Below, one piece after another: positions 24,899 to 34,267 of a stretch of DNA of 40,271 nucleotides. This stretch comes from CAZOKO01 sp964580455 (lineage in GTDB: Bacteria; Desulfobacterota; WTBG01): contig CAZOKO010000008.1 in the NCBI GenBank assembly GCA_964580455.1, positions 1-40,271 of the forward strand, read 5' to 3'. Numbering within the stretch: the first letter of the stretch is position 1; each line of letters opens with the position of its first letter. Below the pieces are notes generated by a model. The model saw only the letters and a list, made by a program, of their open reading frames with translations, made no database searches and had not been told where the DNA came from. Made by a program: the position numbers and the translations under genes.

Positions 24899-25333
24899 AT
24901 GATAGGCTCTATTATCAAGCGTATCTGGGCATTAATCTGCGGACTGAGGGAAACCTTAGGGTATTTTTTGAAAACCACTATTTTCGGGAAGCCTATTACC
25001 TTAATGTATCCTGAAGAGCGATGGACACCATATCCCAGGTTTCATGGACTGCATAAGCTCTTGAGAGATGATAACGGGAAAGAAAAGTGTGTTGCCTGTT
25101 GTCTTTGTGCGGCGGTTTGCCCCGCTCAGTGTATTACCATTGAGACCGCTGAGAACGAAAATAATGAAAAATATGCCAGTAGTTATCAGATTGATATTTC
25201 CCGTTGTATCTTTTGCGGATACTGTGTTGAAGCCTGTCCGGTGGGTGCTCTTTTAATGACGGGAGAGTATGAGCTGGCTGAATATACTCGGGAAGGTTTG
25301 CTTTATAATAAAGAAAGATTACTAAGGGAGTAA
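24899..25333 (+). CDS. nuoI: NADH-quinone oxidoreductase subunit I
   Basis: NuoI is a two-[4Fe-4S] ferredoxin subunit (N6a and N6b) that passes electrons to NuoB. Motifs are 'CVACCLCAAVCPAQC' and 'CIFCGYCVEACPVGAL'. The N-terminal amphipathic part 'YPEERWTPYPRFHG' contacts the membrane. It has 144 residues, as in many anaerobes. It is 15 bases from nuoH and ends 23 bases before nuoJ. Confidence 0.94.
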   Translation: MIGSIIKRIWALICGLRETLGYFLKTTIFGKPITLMYPEERWTPYPRFHGLHKLLRDDNGKEKCVACCLCAAVCPAQCITIETAENENNEKYASSYQIDISRCIFCGYCVEACPVGALLMTGEYELAEYTREGLLYNKERLLRE

Positions 25334-25356
25334 ACGTTTTAAGTAGAGGTTGATTT

Positions 25357-25866
25357 ATGGAAGCGCTTCTTTTCTATGGTTTAGCTGCTATCATGGTGGT
25401 TTCGTCCCTCATGGTGATTTTAAGAAAGAATCCTGTTCACAGCGCTTTGTTTCTTGTCTTAACATTTCTCTGTCTGGCTGGACTTTACCTGCTGCTTAAT
25501 GCCCAGTTTATTGCGGCTATTCAGGTCATTGTCTATGCGGGGGCGATCATGGTGCTGTTTATTTTTGTTATCATGTTACTCAACTTGGAAAGTGAAGTCG
25601 CTTCTAAGAGTGGTCACGGTTTGCAAAAGTTCTGGGCAATGGTCATTTCAATTGTGCTTGCCATTTCCTTTATATCTATTATGACAGTGAAAGTTTTTAC
25701 TGGAGAAAAGGGCATTTTTTCACCAGAGACAGTGAATACGGCAGGAAATAGCGAGGTGATTGGGCGGTTGCTCTTTACAGAGTTTCTTTTGCCTTTTGAG
25801 ATTACCTCGGTCTTGTTATTAGCTGCTATCATAGGTGCAATTGTCCTGGCTAAAAAGAAGCTGTGA
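25357..25866 (+). CDS. nuoJ: NADH-quinone oxidoreductase subunit J
   Basis: NuoJ is a membrane subunit with five predicted helices. 'NPVHSALFLVLTFLCLAG' and 'IAAIQVIVYAGAIMVLFIFV' carry the typical bulged helix-3 motif that moves during coupling. It has 169 residues. GAGGTTG precedes ATG 25357. A dispersed repeat at 25884 separates it from nuoK. Confidence 0.93.
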   Translation: MEALLFYGLAAIMVVSSLMVILRKNPVHSALFLVLTFLCLAGLYLLLNAQFIAAIQVIVYAGAIMVLFIFVIMLLNLESEVASKSGHGLQKFWAMVISIVLAISFISIMTVKVFTGEKGIFSPETVNTAGNSEVIGRLLFTEFLLPFEITSVLLLAAIIGAIVLAKKKL

Positions 25867-25883
25867 GTAAAATAGGGGATAAG

Positions 25884-25918
25884 TGTCATTGAGAGCCCGA
25901 AGGGCGTGGCAATCTCAT
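25884..25918. repeat. Dispersed palindromic repeat inside the nuo operon
   Basis: This unit reads 'TGTCATTGAGAGCCCGAAGG' and continues 'GCGTGGCAATCTCAT'. GCCC-GAA-GGGC forms the tip, and outer ATTG/CAAT closes it. Phrases of this kind recur between genes in many bacterial genomes. A related 'GAGATTGCTTCGG' is at 40195-40207. It lies in the only sizeable gap of the nuoE-N run. Confidence 0.65.
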
Positions 25919-25978
25919 TTTTTAGGTGTTGTGGAAGTTTATAATATATTTGTATTGGATTAGGAGAGAAAAATACCT

Positions 25979-26281
25979 ATGGTTCCTATAGCACATTATC
26001 TTATTTTAAGCGCTGTTCTCTTTTTTATAGGAGTGTTGGGGGTTTTTGTAAGAAGGAACGCCATCGTTATCTTTATGTGTATTGAGTTGATGCTCAACTC
26101 GGCTAACCTTGCCTTTATTGCCTTTGCCCGTCACCTGAACTCTATGGATGGTCAGATCTTTGTCTTTTTTGTAATGACGGTAGCTGCCGCAGAGGCTGCT
26201 GTAGGATTGGGTATCATCATTGCTCTTTACAGGAACAGGGAAACCGTTAATGTTGATGATCTCAATCTGATGAAGTGGTAA
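25979..26281 (+). CDS. nuoK: NADH-quinone oxidoreductase subunit K
   Basis: NuoK is a 100-residue, three-helix antiporter-like subunit related to MrpC. The two membrane glutamates essential for proton pumping are in 'CIELMLNSANLAF' and 'AAAEAAVGLGI'. The ATG at 25979 follows AGGAGAG. It is separated from nuoJ by 112 bases that hold the repeat at 25884. Confidence 0.95.
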   Translation: MVPIAHYLILSAVLFFIGVLGVFVRRNAIVIFMCIELMLNSANLAFIAFARHLNSMDGQIFVFFVMTVAAAEAAVGLGIIIALYRNRETVNVDDLNLMKW

Positions 26282-26297
26282 TTGAAGGAGCATATCT

Positions 26298-28256
26298 ATG
26301 ATAGAATATATTTGGCTGGTTCCGTTTTTCCCGCTTTTGGGAGTTATCATCAATGGCATTTTAGGGATACGCTTTCCCAAAAAGTTGATCGGCCTTATAG
26401 GGTCTGCTGCTATTCTTCTCTCTTTTCTTGTCTCATGCCGCATTTTATGGGAAGTTCTTCAGTTACCCCCTGAGGCACGTGTTTTTGAGGTTTCCATCTA
26501 TAGGTGGATCCCCTGTGGGGATCTTAAAGTAAACATAGGTTTTCTGGTGGATGCCCTCTCCCTTATAATGATGCTAACCGTCTCCGGGGTGTCTTTCGTC
26601 ATCCATGTCTATTCCATTGGCTATATGCATGATGACCCGGGTTTCCGCCGATACTTTACCTACCTTAATCTCTTTGTTTTCTTTATGTTAACCCTGGTTT
26701 CTGCCAGCAGCTTTTTGCTCATGTTTGTTGGCTGGGAGGGTGTGGGGCTTTGCAGTTATTTGTTGATTGGTTTCTGGTATCAGAATAAAGCTCCTGCCGA
26801 TGCAGGAAAGAAGGCTTTTATTGTCAATCGTATCGGTGATTACGGGTTTCTTCTGGCAATGATGCTCATCTTTGTTGTTTTTGGAAGCCTGGACTTTCTC
26901 CCGGTTTTTGAAAAGACCCCCCATCTATTCAGGGGAGGAGAGCTTACCGTTACCCTTATCACTTTACTTTTATTTATAGGTGCCTGCGGGAAGTCTGCTC
27001 AGATTCCTCTCTATGTATGGTTGCCTGATGCTATGGAAGGTCCTACACCGGTCAGTGCCTTAATACATGCGGCAACTATGGTTACGGCCGGTGTATATAT
27101 GGTTGCAAGGTGCAATGTACTTTTCTCCCTGGCTCCTGTTTCTATGGGGGTGGTGGCAGTAATCGGGGCAGGAACAGCTATCTTCACTGCCTCTATTGCC
27201 ATTGTTGCCAACGACATTAAGAGGGTGCTTGCTTATTCTACCATTAGCCAGCTGGGTTATATGTTTTTAGCCTGCGGGGTAGGCGCCTTTACAGCCGGCA
27301 TTTTCCATTTGATGACCCATGCCTTCTTTAAGGCCCTGCTCTTCCTCTGTGCGGGAAGTGTGATGCACGCCTTATCAGGTGAGCTGGATATGAGGAAGAT
27401 GGGGGGGTTAAAATCACGCATACCGATAACTTATTGGACTTTTTTCATTGGATGTCTGGCGATTGCAGGCATACCGCCCTTTGCAGGGTTTTTCAGCAAA
27501 GATGAGATCTTATGGCATGCCTTCCAGACAAACATCTTCCTTTGGGCAATTGCTGCCATTGCCGCTTTCATGACTGCTTTTTATATGTTCCGTGCGGTCT
27601 TCATGACCTTTTACGGTAAATCCAGAATGGAACCGGAAGTTGAAAAACATGTGCACGAATCCCCATCGGTTATGACGATACCTTTGAGCATCCTGGCTGT
27701 TCTTTCTGTCATAGGGGGTCTGGTAGGTATTCCTATCATTCATGGCTGGAACAGGATCAAGGATTTCCTTGCCCCCGTTCTGGGGGGTCATGATGTCCAC
27801 CTAGCGGAGAAGTTTTCTTCAGGTATTGCCTACGCTGCTACACAGGGTAAAGAGGTTATGCATCACTCTGTCGGCTTAGAGCTGTTTATGATGGGTGTTT
27901 CTGTTGCGATTGGAGTTGCCGGTATTATTGCTGCTTATTATTTTTACATCAAACGTCCGGAACTTCCGGAGAAGACTGCTCAGCGATTTAAGGGGTACTA
28001 CCATCTACTATATAACAAATATTTTGTAGATGAGATCTATTCTGCCTATGTAGTTACACCTATTAATATTATTTCAACCTTTTTCTGGAAAGTCTTTGAT
28101 GAAAAGTTAATAGATGGAGCTATGGTTAATGGCTCTGCCTGGTTGGTGCAAAGGATAAGTGGTGGTCTTAAGCGATTGCAGACAGGTTATGTCCAGCATT
28201 ACGCCCTCTCAATCCTTGTAGGGTTGTTGTTTGTCTTCTATTTGATTCTGAAGTAG
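26298..28256 (+). CDS. nuoL: NADH-quinone oxidoreductase subunit L
   Basis: NuoL is the distal proton-pumping subunit, with about 16 membrane helices and the long lateral helix at the C terminus. Conserved stretches are 'LMFVGWEGVGLCSYLLIGFW', 'KSAQIPLYVWLPDAMEGPTP', 'VSALIHAATMVTAGVYM' and 'LMTHAFFKALLFLCAGSV', which include the key Glu and Lys residues. The tail 'LKRLQTGYVQHYALSIL' is typical. It has 652 residues. AAGGAG precedes ATG 26298. Confidence 0.96.
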   Translation: MIEYIWLVPFFPLLGVIINGILGIRFPKKLIGLIGSAAILLSFLVSCRILWEVLQLPPEARVFEVSIYRWIPCGDLKVNIGFLVDALSLIMMLTVSGVSFVIHVYSIGYMHDDPGFRRYFTYLNLFVFFMLTLVSASSFLLMFVGWEGVGLCSYLLIGFWYQNKAPADAGKKAFIVNRIGDYGFLLAMMLIFVVFGSLDFLPVFEKTPHLFRGGELTVTLITLLLFIGACGKSAQIPLYVWLPDAMEGPTPVSALIHAATMVTAGVYMVARCNVLFSLAPVSMGVVAVIGAGTAIFTASIAIVANDIKRVLAYSTISQLGYMFLACGVGAFTAGIFHLMTHAFFKALLFLCAGSVMHALSGELDMRKMGGLKSRIPITYWTFFIGCLAIAGIPPFAGFFSKDEILWHAFQTNIFLWAIAAIAAFMTAFYMFRAVFMTFYGKSRMEPEVEKHVHESPSVMTIPLSILAVLSVIGGLVGIPIIHGWNRIKDFLAPVLGGHDVHLAEKFSSGIAYAATQGKEVMHHSVGLELFMMGVSVAIGVAGIIAAYYFYIKRPELPEKTAQRFKGYYHLLYNKYFVDEIYSAYVVTPINIISTFFWKVFDEKLIDGAMVNGSAWLVQRISGGLKRLQTGYVQHYALSILVGLLFVFYLILK

Positions 28257-28277
28257 ATAAGGGAGTTAAGAGAAAAT

Positions 28278-29879
28278 ATGAATATTCTCGGTTTTGATAT
28301 CCTTTCAGTCATAGTCTTCCTGCCGCTTGTAGGGGTACTCCTTCTCATAGTTATTAATAAGGAAAACCATATTGTTATTAAAGGTGTTACCTTTCTTATC
28401 GCTTTAGCAAATTTCATTATTTCTTTGGCTCTCTATCGGGATTTTGATCTTACTACCCATCAATTTCAGTTCGCTGTTAATATTCCCTGGGTCAGTGATT
28501 ATGGTATTAACTACCATTTGGGGATAGATGGTATAAGCCTTTTTCTGGTACTGCTAACCACTTTCTTAACAGTAATATCGGTTGTTGCCTGCTGGAAGGA
28601 TATTAAGGAGAAGGTAAAGGGTTTTATGATGTGTATCCTCTTCCTGGAGACGGGGATGATTGGTGTTTTTACTTCCCTGGACCTTTTCCTCTTCTATGTC
28701 TTCTGGGAGATAACCCTCATCCCCATGTATCTTTTAATTGGAGTATGGGGTGCACCTGCCCGCAGAATCTATGCTGCGGTAAAATTCTTCCTCTATACCA
28801 TGTTTGGCAGTTTATTAATGCTGGTTGCGATTCTGGTATTATACTTTTACCATCACAGTGTAACAGGCATCTACACCTTTGATTTAGAGCAATTATACAA
28901 ATTGTCCGTCCCGTACGGAACGCAGATCTGGCTGTTTCTCGCCTTTGCCCTTGCTTTTGCTATTAAGGTGCCCATGTTTCCCTTTCACACCTGGCTGCCT
29001 GACGCTCATACTGAGGCACCTACGGTGGGCAGTGTCTTGCTGGCTGCAGTTTTGCTGAAAATGGGAACCTATGGGTTTTTAAGGTTCAACCTTCCACTCT
29101 TTCCTGATGCAACTTTTGAATTTGTGCCCTTAATGTCTATCCTGGCTATTATTGGAATCATCTATGGGGCAATGGTCTGTATTGTACAAAAAGACTTGAA
29201 GAGGCTGATCGCTTTTTCCAGTGTGAGTCACCTTGGATTCGTAATGCTGGGTATCTTTGCCCTCAATCTCCAGGGGCTGGAAGGAGGCATTCTCCAGATG
29301 CTCAATCATGGGTTTTCAACAGGTGCCCTTTTCCTTATTGTGGGTATGCTCTATGAACGCAGACATACCCGCATGATTGAGGAGTTTGGGGGACTGTCCA
29401 AGGTGATGCCTGTCTATGCTACCTTCTTTTTGATTGTGACCTTATCCTCCATAGGGCTCCCAGGCCTCAATGGATTTGTTGGAGAATTTCTCATCCTTCT
29501 GGGGACATTCAAATCTAATATGAGTTATGCAGTATTTGCAGCTCTAGGTGTCATTTTTGCTGCGGTCTATATGCTTTGGATGTTTCAGAGGGTGATGTTT
29601 GGTGAAGTAACCAAGGAAGAGAACAAAAATCTTAAGGATCTTTCATTGCGGGAAGTTGTAGTTCTTTTACCGCTGATCTTCTTTATCATCCAGATTGGTG
29701 TCTATCCCAAACCATTTTTATCCAGGATGGATGCTTCCGTTAAACATCTGATCTACCAGGTGGAATCAAAAATGGTAAAGGAAAAGTCTGAAGAGAGCCG
29801 GGTGGTTTATGTAATCGATTCTGATCACGTTATTGAACATGGAGAAAATGATGGGGCCGATAGTTTTTCCAGTAATTAA
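28278..29879 (+). CDS. nuoM: NADH-quinone oxidoreductase subunit M
   Basis: NuoM is an antiporter-like proton-pumping subunit with about 14 helices. Markers are 'LFYVFWEITLIPMYLLIGVW', 'AFAIKVPMFPFHTWLPDAHT' and 'EAPTVGSVLLAAVLLKMGTY', with the conserved Glu, Lys and His. It has 533 residues, slightly long because of a hydrophilic C-terminal tail. Its 3' end overlaps nuoN by about 29 bases, so the genes are likely coupled. Confidence 0.95.
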   Translation: MNILGFDILSVIVFLPLVGVLLLIVINKENHIVIKGVTFLIALANFIISLALYRDFDLTTHQFQFAVNIPWVSDYGINYHLGIDGISLFLVLLTTFLTVISVVACWKDIKEKVKGFMMCILFLETGMIGVFTSLDLFLFYVFWEITLIPMYLLIGVWGAPARRIYAAVKFFLYTMFGSLLMLVAILVLYFYHHSVTGIYTFDLEQLYKLSVPYGTQIWLFLAFALAFAIKVPMFPFHTWLPDAHTEAPTVGSVLLAAVLLKMGTYGFLRFNLPLFPDATFEFVPLMSILAIIGIIYGAMVCIVQKDLKRLIAFSSVSHLGFVMLGIFALNLQGLEGGILQMLNHGFSTGALFLIVGMLYERRHTRMIEEFGGLSKVMPVYATFFLIVTLSSIGLPGLNGFVGEFLILLGTFKSNMSYAVFAALGVIFAAVYMLWMFQRVMFGEVTKEENKNLKDLSLREVVVLLPLIFFIIQIGVYPKPFLSRMDASVKHLIYQVESKMVKEKSEESRVVYVIDSDHVIEHGENDGADSFSSN

Positions 29880-31317
29880 TTTAAAAAGTATAGCCCCAGA
29901 GATTATGGTAGTAATTACCGCTCTGGTTGTTTTGCTGTGTGATCTCTCTTTGTCCAAAGATAAGAAGGCACCTCTTTCTTTTTTAAGCCTCTTAGGCTTG
30001 GTTTGCTCTCTTATCTTTTCTGTTTCCATGTGGAGAGAAGGTTTAGCAGAGTATGCTTTCAGCAATATGATCGTAATTGATAGATTCACCCTCTTTTTTA
30101 ATTCACTCTTTACAGTAGCTACTATCATAACCATTCTCATCTCTATAAATTACATCAGGGAGGAGGGTATCAATTATGGTGAGTACTATGTGCTGGTCCT
30201 TTTGGCAACGGTTGGAATGATGTTTATGGCTAAGGCCAATGACCTCATGATTGTATTTCTTGGCCTGGAAACCCTTTCTATTTCTATCTATGTACTTGTG
30301 GGATTTTTGAGGACTAATGTTAAATCTAATGAGGCTTCTTTGAAATATTTCCTCCTGGGAGCATTCTCCAGTGGTTTTCTGCTTTATGGTATTGCCCTGA
30401 TTTATGGTGCTACGGGAACCACTAAGCTGCCCGATATCGCCAGATATATAGAGAATACCCCGCATCTTTTATCTAACCCTATGCTGCTGGCGTCAATAGG
30501 GCTTCTTATTGTGGGGTTCGGTTTTAAGATGGCATTAGTTCCTTTCCATATGTGGACACCTGATGTTTATGAAGGGGCCCCGACCTCTATTACTGCTTTT
30601 ATGTCAGTAGGGGTCAAAGCAGCTGCTTTTTCCGCTTTCTTAAGGGTATTTCTCTCTTCTTTTCCATCCTTTAGAGTTGACTGGACAATGATTCTCTGGG
30701 TTCTGGCTGTAGTAACTATGACTTTGGGAAATATTGTTGCCATCAGTCAGGAAAATATTAAGAGGATGCTAGCCTACTCCAGTATTGCCCATGCTGGCTA
30801 TATCCTGGTGGCAATGACTGCCGGAGGTGACATGGCTACTGCCAGTATCATTTATTATCTTATGGCCTACACCATAATGAATTTGGGAGCTTTTGCCATA
30901 GTGATCATTTACGGCAAGAAGGGGGAGGAGAACATCCTTATCTCAGATTATGCAGGATCAGGATTTAAGTATCCATTTCTATCGGTAGCCATGGTAATCT
31001 TCATGTTTTCCCTGGCTGGAATTCCTCCTCTGGCTGGTTTTATAGGTAAATTCTACATTTTTGGTGCGGCCGTGAAACAGGGATTTATCTGGCTTACTAT
31101 TATTGCTGTTTTAAACAGTGTTGTTGCTACCTATTACTATCTGAGAGTAACAGTTATTATGTATATGAAAGAACCGGTTAAAGAAGTTGGTCAACTTTCC
31201 TATTCTATTCCTATAGTAATTGCGTTACTTGCTACCACCTTTTTAACTCTCCATATGGGCATCCTCCCTTCCTGCTATCTTGAGCTTGCAAGAGAATCTA
31301 TTGCAATGTTGATGTGA
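29851..31317 (+). CDS. nuoN: NADH-quinone oxidoreductase subunit N
   Basis: NuoN is the third antiporter-like subunit, next to NuoK, with about 14 helices. Markers are 'MIVFLGLETLSISIYVLVGF', 'FKMALVPFHMWTPDVYEGAP' and 'MLAYSSIAHAGYILV'. It has 488 residues from ATG 29851, chosen because GGAGAA lies about 5 bases upstream. ATG 29848 and an upstream TTG at 29833 are alternatives. It is the last gene of the operon; no clear terminator follows. Confidence 0.94.
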   Translation: MGPIVFPVINLKSIAPEIMVVITALVVLLCDLSLSKDKKAPLSFLSLLGLVCSLIFSVSMWREGLAEYAFSNMIVIDRFTLFFNSLFTVATIITILISINYIREEGINYGEYYVLVLLATVGMMFMAKANDLMIVFLGLETLSISIYVLVGFLRTNVKSNEASLKYFLLGAFSSGFLLYGIALIYGATGTTKLPDIARYIENTPHLLSNPMLLASIGLLIVGFGFKMALVPFHMWTPDVYEGAPTSITAFMSVGVKAAAFSAFLRVFLSSFPSFRVDWTMILWVLAVVTMTLGNIVAISQENIKRMLAYSSIAHAGYILVAMTAGGDMATASIIYYLMAYTIMNLGAFAIVIIYGKKGEENILISDYAGSGFKYPFLSVAMVIFMFSLAGIPPLAGFIGKFYIFGAAVKQGFIWLTIIAVLNSVVATYYYLRVTVIMYMKEPVKEVGQLSYSIPIVIALLATTFLTLHMGILPSCYLELARESIAMLM

Positions 31318-31474
31318 TAAGTAAAATTTACATATCCATTGATGTTGCTCATCTCTTTGTTTCTTCAACAAGATAAATATCTAATAAACTTAAATAGTTA
31401 TCTATCATAGTCCAGAGAGAATCTAACACTTTCCATGTAATACATAATATATTGATGAAAAAATCAAATTTTAG

Positions 31475-31503
31475 TTGCTTTAAGGACTTAAATTTGATAT
31501 AAT
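31475..31503 (+). promoter_or_regulatory. Promoter of carD
   Basis: TTGCTT (31475-31480), a 17-bp spacer and a perfect TATAAT (31498-31503), within an AT-rich gap. The carD start is about 75 bases downstream. This is the best housekeeping-type promoter in the window. Confidence 0.75.
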
Positions 31504-31579
31504 GTAACATTGTTAGATATTTTATATTCTTAATTCTTTTTTATATTTTTGCATATCAAAGGGGAGGAGGCTATATAGA

Positions 31580-32062
31580 GTGTTTAAGATTGGGGATATG
31601 GCAGTTTATCCAACGCATGGAGTAGGAATTATAGAATCTATAGAGATTAAAGAGATATCAGGAGATAAACAGACTTTTTATGTGCTGAGGGTTTTAGGCA
31701 ATGGTATGACTATCATGGTTCCTACCGACAATGCTGACTCAGTTGGGCTGAGGCAGATTATTTCTCAGAAGCAGGTCTCAAAGGTATATAAAATTCTAAA
31801 GAAAAAGGATATTGAGATTGATGCTCAGACCTGGAACAGAAGATACCGTGAATATGTTGAAAAGATTAAAACGGGGTCCATTTTTGAAGTTGCAGGAGTT
31901 TTAAGAGATCTGTTCCTTTTAAGATTGGATAAAGACCTTTCTTTTGGGGAGCGCAGAATGCTGGATACAGCAAGAAATTTATTGATTAAAGAGCTCTCTA
32001 TAGTAAAAAAAAGTTCTGAAGATGTTGTTAATAAAGAGATAAAAAGGATTTTTGACTACTAA
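31580..32062 (+). CDS. carD: CarD family transcription regulator
   Basis: CarD proteins bind the RNA polymerase beta subunit and stabilise the open promoter complex. The N-terminal RNAP-interacting Tudor-like domain is 'FKIGDMAVYPTHGVGIIESI' and 'YVLRVLGNGMTIMVPTDNAD', and the helical DNA-binding C-terminal part includes 'WNRRYREYVEKIKTGSIFEV' and 'LSFGERRMLDTARNLLIKEL'. It has 160 residues. The start is GTG 31580, with GGGGAGGAGG nine bases upstream, a very strong ribosome site. It heads the housekeeping block with the PIN/TRAM, isoprenoid and cysS genes. Confidence 0.94.
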   Translation: MFKIGDMAVYPTHGVGIIESIEIKEISGDKQTFYVLRVLGNGMTIMVPTDNADSVGLRQIISQKQVSKVYKILKKKDIEIDAQTWNRRYREYVEKIKTGSIFEVAGVLRDLFLLRLDKDLSFGERRMLDTARNLLIKELSIVKKSSEDVVNKEIKRIFDY

Positions 32063-32375
32063 TCCTCTGCCTTTCCCTCAACCTGCTCATCTATTATCCT
32101 CTCAAGCAATGCATCACAGGAAATCATAGCCTAAGATTAAGGTAGAAGAATGCCTTTTTAATCTTATAGAAGATCGCTTTGCTTGATATCCCCTTAAATC
32201 TTAATATGTGTGATATGCGATATGGGATGTGTGTTTTTTACTCTTAACGCGTAACACGCGACACTAAGTATCTCTTATCTCAAATCTCATATCCCACAAC
32301 GAAAAAAAAGCTTGAAGTGCTTGTTAAGTGAAACATTTTTTAAAATTCCTATTTTGTGAAAGGAGGTGAATTAGT
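32063..32375. other. Gap between carD and the PIN/TRAM gene
   Basis: No credible ORF. TAAGATTAA (32132-32140) pairs with TTAATCTTA (32158-32166), with GG/CC just inside and an internal T run: a possible weak terminator for carD. At 32205-32300 there are repeat-like phrases: 'GATATGCGATATGGGATG', 'AACGCGTAACACGCGACAC' and 'CAAATCTCATATCCCAC'. They look like degenerate dispersed repeats and have no recognised function. Confidence 0.45.
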
Positions 32376-33401
32376 ATGATGATAATTCTTCGATGTTTAC
32401 TGGTCGTTGTTTGTTCTTTGGGAGGAGCTGTTATCTTTCGGGAGATATTGAAGTCACAAGAATTTGCTTTAGTTGGTGGATGTATTGGGTTTATAATAGC
32501 CATTTTAATTCTCTTTGTTGAGCAAAGGGTTAAGAATATCTCCCTTAGGGCAGTGGTAGGGGGTATTTTAGGCCTCTCAACCGGTTTGATAATTGCAAAT
32601 CTGTTTTCTTATGCTCTTCTATTTTACTATCCGGAAAAATCATTAGCTAATCTTATCATCTATTTATTGATTAACTGTCTGATTGGTTTTTTGGGCCTGG
32701 GAATAGGAGCTAAAAAAGGAGAGGAGTTTGCCCCTGGTAAATCAGGTGCCGTAAGAAGTGCATCAGGTAATGAAAATCATAAGATATTAGATACAAGTGC
32801 TATTATTGATGGTAGAATAGCGGATATATTTGAAACGGGATTTGTTGAGGGGATACTGATTATCCCCCAGTTTGTCCTGCAGGAGTTGGTTTATATTGCT
32901 GACTCTTCCGATTCATTAAGACGGACGAGGGGAAAGAGGGGCCTGGATATCTTGAATAGGATTCAGAAGCAGGATAATATGGAGGTAAAGATTATTGACC
33001 AGGATTTTCCCAAAATAAAGGAGGTTGATGCCAAGCTGGTAGCATTGGCAAAAAAGATGGATGGCAAGATCTTCACTAACGACTTCAATCTCAACAAAGT
33101 GGCTGAGCTGCAGGGTGTTCAAGTGCTCAATGTGAATGAATTGGCACATGCTTTAAGACCTGTGGTACTGCCCGGCGAGCTGATGAAGGTTTATGTTCAG
33201 CGAGAGGGGAAGGAACAGGGTCAGGGGGTTGCCTATCTTGATGATGGAACTATGGTAGTTGTTGAAAATGGAAGAAAGTTTTTAGGCAAGAATATTGAAG
33301 TTACTGTTAACAGTGTTCTCCAGACAACAGCGGGAAGAATGATCTTTACTGTTTTAAAAGGTGGAAAGTCTGTAAACTATTTGTCTAACTCTGGAAGATA
33401 A
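32376..33401 (+). CDS. PIN/TRAM domain membrane protein (YacL-like)
   Basis: This 341-residue protein has four N-terminal membrane helices (about residues 2-22, 28-47, 57-82 and 90-112), a PIN nuclease domain (about 135-255) and a TRAM RNA-binding domain (about 265-335). PIN acidic residues are visible in 'ILDTSAIIDGRIAD', 'QELVYIADSSD', 'EVDAKLVALAK' and 'IFTNDFNLNKVA'. TRAM is seen in 'GQGVAYLDDGTMVVVENG'. The family (Bacillus YacL) lies beside ispD in many bacteria and is thought to act on RNA at the membrane. AAAGGAGGTGA precedes ATG 32376, a near-perfect site. Confidence 0.92.
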   Translation: MMIILRCLLVVVCSLGGAVIFREILKSQEFALVGGCIGFIIAILILFVEQRVKNISLRAVVGGILGLSTGLIIANLFSYALLFYYPEKSLANLIIYLLINCLIGFLGLGIGAKKGEEFAPGKSGAVRSASGNENHKILDTSAIIDGRIADIFETGFVEGILIIPQFVLQELVYIADSSDSLRRTRGKRGLDILNRIQKQDNMEVKIIDQDFPKIKEVDAKLVALAKKMDGKIFTNDFNLNKVAELQGVQVLNVNELAHALRPVVLPGELMKVYVQREGKEQGQGVAYLDDGTMVVVENGRKFLGKNIEVTVNSVLQTTAGRMIFTVLKGGKSVNYLSNSGR

Positions 33402-33534
33402 AGATGGATACGGATTATCAAGGTTTTTGAATATTTTGCCATGTAGTGCGAGATAAGATGTGAAAAAAGGATCTCTTTTGTTTTTAAGACCCCTTTCGTC
33501 TTCTTCGTGAGCTTCGTGGTTTTAAGAGGTATGG

Positions 33535-34254
33535 ATGAAGGTTGTTGCTCTAATAGTTGCAGCAGGCAGGGGAAGCAGGATGGGAGCTAAAGAGAGCAAA
33601 CCCTATCTCGTGTTATCTGGAAAACCTGTTTTGGCCCATACCCTTTCTGAGTTCGAGCGCTGTTCACTCATCGATGAAACAGTACTTATTGTAGCAGGGA
33701 ATGAGATTGAACATGCCAGAGTGTCTATAGTAGAAGCCTTTGGGTTTAAAAAGATTGGCAGGATTATTGCCGGTGGTCAACAACGGCAGGACTCGGTGTG
33801 GGAGGGGCTAAAAGCGTTGAGAAATGATTATGATCTGGTTATGATCCATGATGGGGTTCGTCCTTTTGTTTCTCAGGAGATTTTAGAGCAGTCGGTTCAG
33901 CTAACTGCAAGCTGTGGAGCTGCCATAGTGGCAGTACCGGTTAAAGATACCATTAAAATAGCTTCTGAACAGAAGGTTGTGATCGAAACCCCGGATCGAA
34001 GTAAAGTCTGGGCGGTGCAAACCCCCCAGACTTTTAAACATGATATTTTAAAAAGGGCTTTTGAGAAAGCTTTTGGGGACGGTTTTTATGGAACTGATGA
34101 TGCTTCACTGGTTGAAAGAATGGGGGTAGAGGTTGAAATTATACCAGGTTCTTATGAAAACATTAAGATTACCACCCCAGAAGATTTAGCACTGGGGGAG
34201 GCTGTCTTGAGGCGGCGGACTTCCATGATGCATGATACATCCCATATATTTTGA
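33535..34254 (+). CDS. ispD: 2-C-methyl-D-erythritol 4-phosphate cytidylyltransferase
   Basis: IspD makes CDP-methylerythritol from MEP and CTP in the non-mevalonate isoprenoid pathway. The CTP-binding loop is 'AAGRGSRMGAKESKPYLVL', followed by 'GGQQRQDSVWEGL', 'VMIHDGVRPFVS', 'VPVKDTIK' and 'AVQTPQTFKHDIL'. It has 239 residues. The preceding gap contains a repeat-like phrase ('CTTCGTGAGCTTCGTGG'). ispF follows 13 bases after the stop, so the consecutive pathway steps are encoded together. Confidence 0.95.
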   Translation: MKVVALIVAAGRGSRMGAKESKPYLVLSGKPVLAHTLSEFERCSLIDETVLIVAGNEIEHARVSIVEAFGFKKIGRIIAGGQQRQDSVWEGLKALRNDYDLVMIHDGVRPFVSQEILEQSVQLTASCGAAIVAVPVKDTIKIASEQKVVIETPDRSKVWAVQTPQTFKHDILKRAFEKAFGDGFYGTDDASLVERMGVEVEIIPGSYENIKITTPEDLALGEAVLRRRTSMMHDTSHIF

Positions 34255-34267
34255 CGAAGGAAAAGAA

